From an uncultured Flavobacterium sp. (lineage in GTDB: Bacteria; Bacteroidota; Bacteroidia; Flavobacteriales; Flavobacteriaceae), in assembly GCF_946220915.1 (NCBI RefSeq), contig NZ_CAMIHH010000003.1, positions 10,792-74,791 of the forward strand: 64,000 nt of DNA, in the 5' to 3' direction. Shown one piece after another: positions 41,265 to 51,684 of the stretch; positions within the stretch are counted from its first letter, which is position 1, and every line of letters starts with the position of its first letter. A program made the translations under genes and the position numbers. A model generated the notes under the pieces. That model did no database searches and was not told the DNA's origin. It saw only the letters and a list, made by a program, of their open reading frames with translations.

Positions 41265-44200
41265 TTAATTGCCAAAGTTATACCGCAGGGTAATCCACGA
41301 GCGGATGTTTGTCAATGGGTATGCCGTAGATATTACCGCCTTAGAGAAAGAGTGGTCATAATAGAATATGGCCGTAAGGTTTTTACTGAAGGCATAATCT
41401 GCCGAAAGCTTTACCGACCACATATCCTGCCCGCCGCCCAGCTGATTATTGTCATAATCCAGGTAGCGTACAATGGTTTCATTTTTCCTGAGGGTAAAAT
41501 CGGCCTTGATATTAATGTCGCTCTTAATTACGTTCTGCGGATTGTCGGCCAGGCTGGAGTTGATGGTTACATCCTTTATGCGGTAGCCGAGTCCAAGTAT
41601 GTATTCGTTGCCTTTTACCTCAGTCAGGAGGTTGTTATCAAAGCTCATATTCAGCATGCGGTCTTTCCTTATCTCGGCCAATACCTTAACCGAGTTTTTC
41701 ATCTCCATGTCCACACGTATCAACGGGCTGAAGTTTTCGGTAAGGTTAATGTTCGAAATGATGTTTTTAGTGTAAAAGTTACCCGCGCCATTGTTATCGC
41801 GCCCATTGTTCGTCGCATTGTATTCAAAGTTCGAACGGTAGGAGTTTATGCTGTATGATGCCGTATAACTGTGCTGGAGCGAGAAACGCTTAAACCTGTC
41901 CTTAAAGAACTTGTAGCGCATAAGCCCGGTATACTTTACCACCCAGTTGGGCAGCGGTATGCTCCTGAATGCACTGGTTGAAACCTTTCCTGCATCCTGC
42001 CCGGAATAGGCCGCAAGGAATGCAGGAAGCAGCACTGCCTGGCTGTTCTTGCCAAAGCCTACAGGATAACCTACGTTGGCCTGTGCAAATTCGCCGCCGG
42101 TAGCCTCGTATCGCTGGAAGTTTGAAGTACCGTAATGCTGCTCGGCCAGCCTGTTGGCTATTACAAGCCTGTTGTCCCTAAAGGTATTGAATGCATCCGA
42201 GCCATTTACATCGCTTTTGCTAAAGGCCGTTGCAATGAGTATGGTAGATATATCAAAATTACCGAATGTGTAAGGCGAACGCGGGTTGTACTGACCGCCA
42301 GGGCCCACATCATATTGTTCCGAATAGTTTTCAGCATAGGTCCTGTCGGCGGTAAGGTCTATTTTAAAATCAGGGAAAAGGTCAACATTCGCCGTAAGCT
42401 GAAGGTCTTTTGTATTTACCTGGGTAAAGTTTTGGTTATATCCATAGTAGTCGGTCAGGTAGCCATTCCGTGCAGCCTCATAACGGATGTCGGCATCCTG
42501 GCTGCCGAATACGAATGGAATGCTTGGCCTGGTTGTGCCTAAAAACCCTATCCCCGGAATAAAGCCCGGCAATGCGGTAGCATTGGTTTCGGAATAATTT
42601 ACCTGAATGTTCTTTACACTGGTAAGCACCCCGACAAGGCCGTTAACAAACGGGTTGCCCGTAGTGGCCGGTTTGGGTGCTGCGGTTACTTTTTCGCCCG
42701 GTTTTGGCGCGGGCTTTGGCGCTGCATTTTTAGCCGGTTTCTTTTGCCCCAGGCCTATATATTTATAGAGCAGGTCCATGTTCAACGTAGTGTTGAGTGT
42801 ATGGATGTTTGCATTTTGTATGGTATTGCCCAGGTTAAAATCCCTGTATCCCAATTCCGGCCTGCCCGGATCTGTAAGTGCATTGATGGTGGAAAGTGCA
42901 TCTGATGAACGCTGCCAGTTGAATGTACCATTGTAGGTATAGGTAGATTTTACAAAGCTAAGGGCAGGTATTTTATTAAGCGGCAGTTCGTAGTTCACAA
43001 TGAACTTCTGCATGTGCGAATTAGCTTCACCCGTATTCCAGAAATCGTTCCAAACCGTAAGGTCCTGGATAGGCATATTATTCTCATCCATGTAATTCCT
43101 GACAATATTGCTTGTTGCCACCGAATAGTTAAACTTAAGCGATTTGGTAATCGTATAGTTGAATCCATACTGGTAGTTGAAGAAATAATTCCTGCGATAC
43201 AGCGGGTTGATGGGAATACCCTCCACATCCACATTACGGTACTGCTGCCTGTTGAACTGCCTGATGATATTGGTGCTGAAAGACACGCTTGAGGGCAGGT
43301 AATTGAAATTGAAATCACTCAACAGCTTCCAGTAGTTGCTTTTTTTCATGAAAGCCGTATTCTTGAAAGGCTCCACCGGCTTGTTCTGGAAGTTATAGTT
43401 ATAATCTGCCGATACCCTTACCTGCTGGTCGAGCATATCTTCAACTTCATAATCGTGGTGCTCCACTTTATTGTAGGAATAAGACAATGTAACGTTTTCC
43501 GGGTCATACACATGCGGCTTCGCCTCTGGTGCCCTTTCCTTTTTCACGCCAATAAAATTGATGCTCGTCCTCTTGGTGTAATCTATGGCCCTGTCGCGAA
43601 GGTTGTCCCTTGTTGCCTGGTCATCGGTCTCATCCATCAATTGCTCCAGGCGGATGTCCTGCTGGAACGGGTCATATTCCGGCGTAATGATCTCCTCGCC
43701 CACACCGTAATTAAACGGCAGGTTGATGCGCCAGTTCTTGGGCAACAGCTTTCCGAGGGCAAAGTTGGTCACAATGTCATACTGCTTCACATCCTCCCTG
43801 CTCCTCTCATTAGGGCTCTGCTCAATGGTTCCGAAGCCTATCGTGCTCATCCTTCCGGTACCGCTAAAGGTTGCAAAATCGGCCATATTGGTATCCATGC
43901 TGGCTATTGCCGCCATACCTCCCTCGCTATCCATGTCCGAAAGGCGAAGTTCATTGAACCAAACTTCCCCGCGAAGGTGCCTGGCCCCATCTTCTCCCTT
44001 ATTCTTGCCGTTTTTAACTCCCAGCATGAGAGTACGCACGTAACCAAAGTTCGGGTTACCCTTTATACCAATGGTGGTGGTCTCGTCTATGTCGCGGTAG
44101 TACACACCATGTATGTCAGGGTCTCCGGCGGTGCCGTTAAGCACATCGATCTTAAGCCGTGTCAGCTCATCTATGGAAACTGTTATTTCATTATCGTCAG

Positions 44201-47200
44201 GCCATACCTCATCTGCCGACGATGTGCCAAAAGGCGATACCTTCAGCTTCTTTTCTACCTGGTAAAAGTTATCTGTAAAGTCATTGCCAAAACGCAGGAA
44301 TGCTTTTAGCTCCCCATCCCTCAGGCCGTTTACCTCCACCTGGGTCTGCTGGTTGGGCACATTATCGCCCGGCAGCGGCTCGGCATGCAGGAACATCCTG
44401 AGTTTTTTATACTGGCGCATGTCTACATTCACACTCTTAAACACGGCGCGCGCATCGCCCGGCTCTAGTCCCCTCTCATTAATCGTCGAGCCATCTGTAG
44501 CATATACCCTTAACGAGAGCGCCTGCTCGTTCTGGTTGATCACTGCATTATTATTGTATAGCTGTTCCCTTTGCACGCCAGGCGGCGAAACATAGTTTAT
44601 TGGCTGCCTTTCACCATTTTCCTGTATGTTAAGGGCAACAACGTCAAAGCCCGTACGGTCATCAATATCATCATTTTGCTCATTGGTCAGGTCCTGGTCA
44701 AGTGAGTTGGTATACCTCCTCCACTCGCCCCTTACAAGGTCGAGCGCACCAAAACGAAGGGTAACATCGCTGCTAAATCCTTTCATGACCATCCTCATGA
44801 AACGGATTGACCGTACATTACTGATGCCACCTATTGCCACGGCACCCGCACCCTGAACAGGTACTTTGTATAACAGCCACCTTCCCTCAAGGGTAGTGCC
44901 ATCGGCCGCTGTCCTGCCGTCAAATGTCCTTTCATCCACCACATAGCCTTCACCAGGCACAACGTTCGGCTGGATAGGGATGGTATACTGGAAATAAGCA
45001 TCAATGGTATTCATGGTATTATCCCTGTTGATGTCTTCGGTATCGGGGAGTGTTGTGCTGCCCCTGTTGTTATTGCCTACATCTACAGGCGAGTTGCCTT
45101 CTGTGCCGTTATATCTTTTATACCTGTCCAGTACACTGCCGTTGGCGCTAAGGAAAAACTGGTAGTTATCTGCCGAAGGGTCTTCCGGGTCAAATCCGGC
45201 ATGCAGTATCCTCTCCTCATCATCACTTAATCCATCAAGCCCTACGTCCTGCAGGCTCCGGTTGCCCGTATTGGTATCGAAAGCATAAATGAGCGATTGC
45301 GAAACCGGCACCTTACCCCATACCGTAGTAAAGGTCGGGTCGCTGCCATTTGTACCGGGAAGGCCATTTTCGTATTGCTTCCTGTTATCTTTAAGTATGT
45401 CTTCAGATATTTCCCCAAGGTTGATTTCCAGCACGCCAGTATTGGTAAGCGGTATCGCATCCGAGCCTTCATATGGATCCATTACCCAAAATTGGATGTA
45501 CTCCACGTTAGTCTGCTCAAAATTGGTGGAATTAATGGCACGCATTATACCACCCCAGTTGTTTACCGCATCGGTTGCTGTAAATGTATTGTCAGCCTGT
45601 GCAAGCGGATTATAGTTGTAAGGGCCCCTTTCCTGCGGATAGTAGCTAAGGTCGAGCGTGTTTACCACCCTGCTTTGTCCCGGCACCACATCGGTTACAG
45701 GGTAAAGCTCATCATAGTATACTCTCCTGGTCCTGTTAAACGATATATCAGCCGCACTAATGCCCGACGGACGCGAGCCGTCGGCATAAAAGGTCGGGTC
45801 AATGCTGTACCATGCCAGCCTCGCCCTCCTGTGGCCCGACTGTATGTCGTTTACACCCAGCTCACCACCCAGGCCTACCGGGGCGCTGGCCAGCGACCAT
45901 CCCTGCGCACCACGCATGTCTATATTGGTTTGCGAGCCTTCAAAGTCATCTACATAGGTTGTAGCCTCGCCATTAAACTGGTCGGCCTTGGAAGCTCCTG
46001 GCTTAAGCACTGCCACCTCGCCCCTGAAGGAGAAATTCGAAGGCACATCGGTATCGATATTGGGAAGTTTATTTACCAAACGGGTAAAGAAAGGCACTTC
46101 TGTAGAATAAGTCGTATTAAGACCGAAAATGGTATTGTTTACCGATTCCTGCCCATAGTTGGTTTTTGTTGTAAACGGCCTTTCGGACATATTGAGCACC
46201 GTTGCACCCACAAGGAATTTATCTGTAAATTTATGCTCAATGTTAAAACCTGCAAAACGCCTGGTCTGCTGGCCAAACACTGCATTGTTCTCTACCGAAA
46301 CCTCGATCGGGGTATTGGAGGCCTGGAGCGAAGGGTCGAGTATCTGCACGCGGCCGGCCTGGTAGTTTACGGTATAGTCCTGGCCCTCTACAAGCACACG
46401 CCCACCGGCGGTAACCACCACCGATCCCTGCGGCACGTTGAAAGCGCCTAAGGGGATGCCATCACCTCCTGTCGACTTGAAGCGCCCCCTCAGCTGGAAC
46501 TTGTTCTTCTGGCTGTCCTGCAATGCATCGGCCTGTGTACTCTTATACATTTTGCGGTACACATAACGCTTTTGGTTGGCGTTATAGGTACTTTCATCGT
46601 CATCCTCATGATAATCTTCAATGTTCACATCGTCGCCAAGCTTGTCATACAGGTATTCACCGAAAGGCTCAACGGTGGTAAAAAAGATGCGGCCATTTTG
46701 CGGATCGATGGTAAGGCCGGGCACAAAGTCGAAGAAACCGTCGCCACCTTCCTGCGGGTCATTGGCATAGGTAAGCCTGTCGAGGTTGAATACGCGCATC
46801 AGCGGCGTATCGGCTACCGGGCCTTCCATATTTGGAGGCTCAGGAAAAGTTGTCCCCTCTGCCGGCGTAATGTAATTCAGCGGCGAAGGGTCGGTATATA
46901 ATATATTAAAACGGAAATCTTCCTGCGTAAGCTGGAAGCCTCCCGGTATCTGGTAAACGTTTTTCATCATCAGGTCCCATACCGGCTCCTCCACGCTCAC
47001 AAGGTTGCTCTTAAGCATTTTAAGGATGAGCGATTGTGTGGCCGGGATAGGCTGTGCAGGGTCGGTAGTATCATCTACAACCGTCGCCGCAACGCCATCG
47101 GTACCAAACTCACCCACCTGGTACACCACATCGCCTATGGTATACTGGTACGCTACGGCAAGCACCTCATCGTTATTCAGCTTTTGGATAAGTGACAGGT

Positions 47201-48593
47201 AGCCCAGCTGCGGGTGGTAAGTATATTCGTTGGGCGTCAGTTTTCTTGCATTTTCCAATTTCGAATAGTCGCGGCCCTCACTGGCTATGAGCCCACCGGT
47301 AAAGCTGGAGCTGCCAAGCGTTACAATTTCGCGCACGCTCGAGGCAAGGTAGCCTGACGGGATAATTTCGGGATCCAGCTTGTTGTTGGCGTTATCCGGC
47401 GGTGTATTTGCCGGTACGTTAAAAAAGCCGCCATTTCCGGCAAACCCAACTGCCTCGGCGGTAATGTCCACCGGGTTTGCCACGCCCACCTCAAGAACAG
47501 GCGATTCACCTAAATCCTGTATCGCAACAATGTTCCTGGAATTGTTTTCCTGTGTGTTTACACGGTTTTGCCTGTTGGTAACCCATACTTCCATGCGGGT
47601 TATCTGCACCCTGCTATCAATGAGCGGATACCTGCGAAGCGCATTGTTGTACTGATTACGGAAGTACTGCGAAAGGAAAAAGTGCTTGTCGGAATCATAA
47701 TCCAGCCCAAAGATCTCGAACTCCTGTATGGTACCGCCACCTTCTGCGGTCACTGTCCTGGTTTGCGATTTTTGTTCGGAGAATATGCCGGTTACCGTAG
47801 TTTTTCCGAATTGTAGCGCCATCTTAACACCAAAAAGGCTTTGCGCGCCACGCACCAGCGAGTTGGATAGCGGGAAGCTCACGTTACCTACTTCTATTTT
47901 TTGTATGATATCGTCTTCTGTCGGGGTATATTCAAGCTTGATAAGGTTCTGGAACGCAAAGGTCGACTCGGTATCATAGTTGGCATTCACTGCCAGCCTG
48001 GTGCCCACCTTGCCCTGAAGGCTCATGGAGATGCGCTGGTCAAAATCGAAGGTAAAAGTACTCCTGTTTCTTGGCGATAGCGAGGGGTTGTCCTGCTTGG
48101 TATACCGCACCCCAAGGTCGAGTTCAACCGATCCCTGTGGCTTGATATCGATGGTATTGCCGCCAAATATGGTCTCAAAAAAGCTGGAATTTACATAGTA
48201 CCTTGGCAACAGGTTGCGCTTTTCTTCTTCCGTTCCCTTACCGTCAATTGCCTTCGATTTTTCCTGGTAATATTCGCGCATCGATTCGCGCAGCACCAGT
48301 TCCTGGTATTGATCAGGCGTAAGTATTATGGGGTAATTGATATTAAAACCTTCAAACTTATTGGTATAAATATAGCGGTTGGTAGCAGGGTCATAGGTAT
48401 AGGCCTCCACTATGCTCTTAGGGTTGTCAATCTCTACCTTTCCGGTATTGTACCCCTTGATGGTATCCTGCGCCGCCTCACTCTCCTCCTCTTCGTCAAC
48501 CTGCGCCTGCGCCGCAATGCTGAATATGAAGAACAGTACCGAAAATGTATATTTTAATTGAGTATATAGATCTTTAGAGTATTCTGTTTTCAA
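41265..48593 (-). CDS. sprA: SprA (Sov), type IX secretion outer-membrane translocon
   Basis: The 2,442-residue protein begins with a signal peptide (about 1-30, ending AAQAQ) followed by an acidic run. It is the giant beta-barrel that exports type IX cargo such as gliding adhesins. Visible features: the repeated plug/propeller-type N-terminal region, the phrase YVDDFEGSQTNIDMRG (about residue 885), WFNELRLSDMDSEGG, and the C-terminal YAFSKNLTAIFYYDHSF ending in ITLRYNFGN, a typical last strand. Length is in the usual 2,400-2,500 range. A Pro/Ala/Lys-rich linker (about 1950-1985) interrupts the C-terminal half. It lies 3 nt after ruvA, and gcvH-vanZ follow, a conserved order in Flavobacterium as I recall. 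Confidence 0.96.
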   Translation of the reverse strand: MKTEYSKDLYTQLKYTFSVLFFIFSIAAQAQVDEEEESEAAQDTIKGYNTGKVEIDNPKSIVEAYTYDPATNRYIYTNKFEGFNINYPIILTPDQYQELVLRESMREYYQEKSKAIDGKGTEEEKRNLLPRYYVNSSFFETIFGGNTIDIKPQGSVELDLGVRYTKQDNPSLSPRNRSTFTFDFDQRISMSLQGKVGTRLAVNANYDTESTFAFQNLIKLEYTPTEDDIIQKIEVGNVSFPLSNSLVRGAQSLFGVKMALQFGKTTVTGIFSEQKSQTRTVTAEGGGTIQEFEIFGLDYDSDKHFFLSQYFRNQYNNALRRYPLIDSRVQITRMEVWVTNRQNRVNTQENNSRNIVAIQDLGESPVLEVGVANPVDITAEAVGFAGNGGFFNVPANTPPDNANNKLDPEIIPSGYLASSVREIVTLGSSSFTGGLIASEGRDYSKLENARKLTPNEYTYHPQLGYLSLIQKLNNDEVLAVAYQYTIGDVVYQVGEFGTDGVAATVVDDTTDPAQPIPATQSLILKMLKSNLVSVEEPVWDLMMKNVYQIPGGFQLTQEDFRFNILYTDPSPLNYITPAEGTTFPEPPNMEGPVADTPLMRVFNLDRLTYANDPQEGGDGFFDFVPGLTIDPQNGRIFFTTVEPFGEYLYDKLGDDVNIEDYHEDDDESTYNANQKRYVYRKMYKSTQADALQDSQKNKFQLRGRFKSTGGDGIPLGAFNVPQGSVVVTAGGRVLVEGQDYTVNYQAGRVQILDPSLQASNTPIEVSVENNAVFGQQTRRFAGFNIEHKFTDKFLVGATVLNMSERPFTTKTNYGQESVNNTIFGLNTTYSTEVPFFTRLVNKLPNIDTDVPSNFSFRGEVAVLKPGASKADQFNGEATTYVDDFEGSQTNIDMRGAQGWSLASAPVGLGGELGVNDIQSGHRRARLAWYSIDPTFYADGSRPSGISAADISFNRTRRVYYDELYPVTDVVPGQSRVVNTLDLSYYPQERGPYNYNPLAQADNTFTATDAVNNWGGIMRAINSTNFEQTNVEYIQFWVMDPYEGSDAIPLTNTGVLEINLGEISEDILKDNRKQYENGLPGTNGSDPTFTTVWGKVPVSQSLIYAFDTNTGNRSLQDVGLDGLSDDEERILHAGFDPEDPSADNYQFFLSANGSVLDRYKRYNGTEGNSPVDVGNNNRGSTTLPDTEDINRDNTMNTIDAYFQYTIPIQPNVVPGEGYVVDERTFDGRTAADGTTLEGRWLLYKVPVQGAGAVAIGGISNVRSIRFMRMVMKGFSSDVTLRFGALDLVRGEWRRYTNSLDQDLTNEQNDDIDDRTGFDVVALNIQENGERQPINYVSPPGVQREQLYNNNAVINQNEQALSLRVYATDGSTINERGLEPGDARAVFKSVNVDMRQYKKLRMFLHAEPLPGDNVPNQQTQVEVNGLRDGELKAFLRFGNDFTDNFYQVEKKLKVSPFGTSSADEVWPDDNEITVSIDELTRLKIDVLNGTAGDPDIHGVYYRDIDETTTIGIKGNPNFGYVRTLMLGVKNGKNKGEDGARHLRGEVWFNELRLSDMDSEGGMAAIASMDTNMADFATFSGTGRMSTIGFGTIEQSPNERSREDVKQYDIVTNFALGKLLPKNWRINLPFNYGVGEEIITPEYDPFQQDIRLEQLMDETDDQATRDNLRDRAIDYTKRTSINFIGVKKERAPEAKPHVYDPENVTLSYSYNKVEHHDYEVEDMLDQQVRVSADYNYNFQNKPVEPFKNTAFMKKSNYWKLLSDFNFNYLPSSVSFSTNIIRQFNRQQYRNVDVEGIPINPLYRRNYFFNYQYGFNYTITKSLKFNYSVATSNIVRNYMDENNMPIQDLTVWNDFWNTGEANSHMQKFIVNYELPLNKIPALSFVKSTYTYNGTFNWQRSSDALSTINALTDPGRPELGYRDFNLGNTIQNANIHTLNTTLNMDLLYKYIGLGQKKPAKNAAPKPAPKPGEKVTAAPKPATTGNPFVNGLVGVLTSVKNIQVNYSETNATALPGFIPGIGFLGTTRPSIPFVFGSQDADIRYEAARNGYLTDYYGYNQNFTQVNTKDLQLTANVDLFPDFKIDLTADRTYAENYSEQYDVGPGGQYNPRSPYTFGNFDISTILIATAFSKSDVNGSDAFNTFRDNRLVIANRLAEQHYGTSNFQRYEATGGEFAQANVGYPVGFGKNSQAVLLPAFLAAYSGQDAGKVSTSAFRSIPLPNWVVKYTGLMRYKFFKDRFKRFSLQHSYTASYSINSYRSNFEYNATNNGRDNNGAGNFYTKNIISNINLTENFSPLIRVDMEMKNSVKVLAEIRKDRMLNMSFDNNLLTEVKGNEYILGLGYRIKDVTINSSLADNPQNVIKSDINIKADFTLRKNETIVRYLDYDNNQLGGGQDMWSVKLSADYAFSKNLTAIFYYDHSFSKAVISTAYPLTNIRSWITLRYNFGN

Positions 48594-48596
48594 GGA

Positions 48597-49178
48597 CTAT
48601 AAGTTTTTTAATGCTTGTTTTATTATTGTCTCCACTCCCGCCGACGGATCGTCCTTAACAATCTTTTCGATCGCCTTCTCCGCTAATTTTTTGTTAAAGC
48701 CCAATACCTCCAAGGCAGATAACGCTTCATCTTTATTTGTATTGTAACCCGAAACCGAAACTTCACCTAAATCATATAGTTTTAACACTTTATCCTTCAA
48801 ATCGAGTATTACCCGCTGCGCTGTTTTAGTGCCTATGCCTTTGATGGACTGTATCGTGGCCACATCGCCCGAGGCAATGGAATTGATGATGTGCCTGGGC
48901 TCCAGCGATGACAGCATTGTCCTTGCGGTGCCTGCCCCCACCCCAGATACTGACAACAGCAGCTTGAAAAGCTCCCTCTCAGCCTTTTCTGCAAACCCGA
49001 AAAGGGTATGCGCATCTTCTTTTACCTGAAGGAAAATGTAAAGCTTTATGTTTTCAGAATCGGGCAGCAGCGAATACGTATGCAGCGATATATTCACATC
49101 ATAACCTACGCCATTGCAGTCTATTACTACACCTGTTGGCGATTTCTCCACCATTCTTCCCTGAAGATGTGCTATCAT
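48597..49178 (-). CDS. ruvA: Holliday junction DNA-helicase subunit RuvA
   Basis: The 193-residue protein tetramerises on four-way junctions and loads the RuvB motor. The N-terminal OB-fold (MIAHLQGRMVEKSPTGVVID, NVSLHTYSLL-like) is followed by two helix-hairpin-helix motifs (about 70-130: LLLSVSGVGAGTARTMLSSL and IQSIKGIGTKTAQRVILDLKDK) and the C-terminal domain III (about 145-193), which regulates RuvB. It immediately precedes sprA with a gap of 3 nt, so the translocon gene is probably read from the same transcript. Confidence 0.95.
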   Translation of the reverse strand: MIAHLQGRMVEKSPTGVVIDCNGVGYDVNISLHTYSLLPDSENIKLYIFLQVKEDAHTLFGFAEKAERELFKLLLSVSGVGAGTARTMLSSLEPRHIINSIASGDVATIQSIKGIGTKTAQRVILDLKDKVLKLYDLGEVSVSGYNTNKDEALSALEVLGFNKKLAEKAIEKIVKDDPSAGVETIIKQALKNL

Positions 49179-49234
49179 AACATTTTTTTAACGAGTCCCA
49201 AAAATAATAAAATTCTTCAATCCTCAGCTACAAT

Positions 49235-51526
49235 CTATTTCTTTGCCATTTTAATGCGCTTTTCTTTTTCCTGCGCATCAACAACAGCAACGGCAGCCAT
49301 GTTTACCATTTCCTCAACGCTTGCCCCAAGCTGGAAAATGTGCACCGGCTTGTCCATGCCCAGCATGATCGGGCCAATCGAAACCACCTTGTTCAGCTCT
49401 TTTAATATCTTATACGTGATATTGGCCGATTCCAGATTAGGGAATATAAGCGTATTGATCTTTTTTCCTGCCAGTTTTGAAAAAGGGAACTTATCCTTCA
49501 GCATCTCGGGGTTCAGGGCAAAGTCAGCCTGGATCTCGCCATCCACCAACAGGTCCGGATACTCCTTGTGCAGGTAGGCCACCGCCTGGCGCACCTTAAC
49601 GGCTGCAGGATCGGTAGAGGAGCCAAAGTTCGAGAAGGCCAGCATAGCGATCACGGGCTCCATGCCGAACAGGCGCACGGTGCGGGCCGTCATCAGCGCG
49701 ATCCTTGCAAGGTCATCGGCATTGGGGTTGGGGTTAATTGCCGTATCCGACAGAAAAATGGGGCCTCGCTTGGTAAGCATCATATTGGTAGTAGCAATGC
49801 GGGTAACGCCCGGAGCCTTGTCAATAAGCTGCATGATCGGCTTAACGGTAGACGGGTAACTCCTGGAATATCCGGTTACCATGGCATCGGCCTCGCCTTC
49901 ATTTACCATCATTGCGGCAAAGTAGTTGCGTTCGCGCATCCACTTTTGGGCATCCAGCAAGTTTACCCCCCTACGCTGCTTACTTTTCCAAAATGCCTCG
50001 GCATATCGGTAGCGCCTTTCGTCTTCGGCATCCGTCTTAGGGTCAATTATGGCCACTTCGGCATCAAAGCCAAGCTCTTCTTTCAGCACGTTTATTTTTT
50101 CGCGGTTGCCCAGTAATATAGGGAAACCGATTTTTTCTTCCATTACGATCTGTGCAGCCTTTAGCACATCCAGGTGGTCAGCTTCGGCAAACACGATCCT
50201 TTTAGGGTCGGTCTTGGCCCTGTTAGTAAGCAGGCGCACCATTTTGTTATCGTTGCCCAGGCGCTCCAGCAACTCCTCGGTATACTTGTCCCAGTCATGA
50301 ATGGGATGGTCTGCTACGCCACTGTCCATGGCTGCTTTGGCAACCGCCGGCGGCACTACGGCTATGAGCCTTGGGTCAAATGGTTTCGGGATGATGTAGT
50401 CGCGTCCAAAGTTGAGCTTGGTTTCGCCATAGGCAATGTTTACCTGCTCCGGCACCGGCGCTTTGGCCAGTTCGGCCAGCGCAACCACGGCAGCCATCTT
50501 CATTTCCTCATTAATTTTTGTTGCCCTCACATCCAGGGCACCGCGAAAAATGTACGGAAACCCAAGCACGTTATTTACCTGGTTAGGATGGTCAGACCGG
50601 CCGGTGGCCATGATAATGTCTCCGCGGGTAGCAATTGCAAGGTCATAATCAATTTCCGGAACGGGATTGGCCATGGCAAATACAATGGGGTTTGCATTCA
50701 TGGTAAGCAGCATTTCGGGGGTAAGTATGTTGCCTACCGACAGCCCAAGGAATACGTCTGCCCCTTTTATGGCTTCGGCCAAAGATACTGCCTCGCCGTC
50801 CTTTGCATATTTACGCTGCAGGCCAGAAAGGTCGGCACGGCTGTTTACCAGCATACCGTCCTTATCGAACATAATGATATTCTCTACTTTTACGCCAAGC
50901 AACAGGTACAGGTTGGCACAGGCCAGCGCCGCAGATCCTGCGCCCGAAACGACTATTGTAATGTCATCTATGCATTTTTCAGCCAGTTCCACGGCATTCA
51001 GCAATGCCGCCGAAGATATGATGGCAGTACCATGCTGGTCATCGTGCATTACCGGGATGTTGAGCTCTTCCACCAGCCTGCGCTCTATTTCAAACGATTC
51101 CGGCGCCTTGATATCTTCAAGGTTAATTCCCCCAAATGTTGGTGCAATATTCTTTACCGTTTCAATAAAGGCATCGATGTCTTTAGTACCCACCTCGATG
51201 TCAAATACGTCGATGTCGGCAAAAATCTTAAATAAAAGCCCCTTCCCTTCCATTACCGGTTTTGAGGCTTCGGGGCCAATGTCGCCAAGGCCAAGTACCG
51301 CAGTGCCATTTGATATTACGGCTACAAGGTTGCCTTTGGCAGTATATTTATATACGTTATTAATGTCTTTTGCAATCTCAAGGCAAGGCTCGGCAACACC
51401 CGGAGAATAGGCCAGCGACAAATCCCTTTGTGTTGCATAAGGCTTGGAGGGCACTACCTGGATCTTTCCGGGATGGGGCTTTGCGTGGTACAATAGCGCC
51501 TCCCTTCTTTTACTGTATTGGTTCAT
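49235..51526 (-). CDS. maeB: NADP-dependent malic enzyme, MaeB type with PTA-like domain
   Basis: This 763-residue fusion oxidatively decarboxylates malate to pyruvate, making NADPH. The malic domain (about 1-160) carries SLAYSPGVAEPCLEI and MEGKGLLFKIFADIDVFDIE; the NAD(P)-binding domain (about 165-420) has VVSGAGSAALACANL and MATGRSDHPNQVNNVLGFP. The C-terminal phosphotransacetylase-like domain (about 430-763) has MVTGYSRSYPSTVKPIMQL and typical FPNLESANITYK. In E. coli MaeB the PTA domain is regulatory (acetyl-CoA sensing) and not catalytic. A promoter-like box precedes the gene. Confidence 0.95.
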   Translation of the reverse strand: MNQYSKRREALLYHAKPHPGKIQVVPSKPYATQRDLSLAYSPGVAEPCLEIAKDINNVYKYTAKGNLVAVISNGTAVLGLGDIGPEASKPVMEGKGLLFKIFADIDVFDIEVGTKDIDAFIETVKNIAPTFGGINLEDIKAPESFEIERRLVEELNIPVMHDDQHGTAIISSAALLNAVELAEKCIDDITIVVSGAGSAALACANLYLLLGVKVENIIMFDKDGMLVNSRADLSGLQRKYAKDGEAVSLAEAIKGADVFLGLSVGNILTPEMLLTMNANPIVFAMANPVPEIDYDLAIATRGDIIMATGRSDHPNQVNNVLGFPYIFRGALDVRATKINEEMKMAAVVALAELAKAPVPEQVNIAYGETKLNFGRDYIIPKPFDPRLIAVVPPAVAKAAMDSGVADHPIHDWDKYTEELLERLGNDNKMVRLLTNRAKTDPKRIVFAEADHLDVLKAAQIVMEEKIGFPILLGNREKINVLKEELGFDAEVAIIDPKTDAEDERRYRYAEAFWKSKQRRGVNLLDAQKWMRERNYFAAMMVNEGEADAMVTGYSRSYPSTVKPIMQLIDKAPGVTRIATTNMMLTKRGPIFLSDTAINPNPNADDLARIALMTARTVRLFGMEPVIAMLAFSNFGSSTDPAAVKVRQAVAYLHKEYPDLLVDGEIQADFALNPEMLKDKFPFSKLAGKKINTLIFPNLESANITYKILKELNKVVSIGPIMLGMDKPVHIFQLGASVEEMVNMAAVAVVDAQEKEKRIKMAKK

Positions 51527-51552
51527 TTTGTAATGTTTGGTAACTCAACTCA

Positions 51553-51560
51553 CAAAGGTA
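51553..51560 (-). promoter_or_regulatory. Candidate -7 box TACCTTTG for maeB
   Basis: The minus-strand reading TACCTTTG matches TAnnTTTG and is 26 nt upstream of the maeB start. Confidence 0.5.
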
Positions 51561-51684
51561 AACCTATGAACGGAACTGTGAAATTTTTAACGGTTTTCTT
51601 TTCAGTGCAGGAATTCGTTACCGCTTGTGTACACAGCACCTGTTTATTCCGTAATCGGAATTTTAAATCCATTATCTTTACAGC

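Noticed and set aside
45297..46451. 384-codon open frame antisense to sprA
   Set aside because: Antisense of a strongly supported gene. Basic and Cys/Tyr-rich composition without domain patterns indicates a shadow frame.
50174..51235. 353-codon open frame antisense to maeB
   Set aside because: Shadow of the malic enzyme gene. No start signal or homology.
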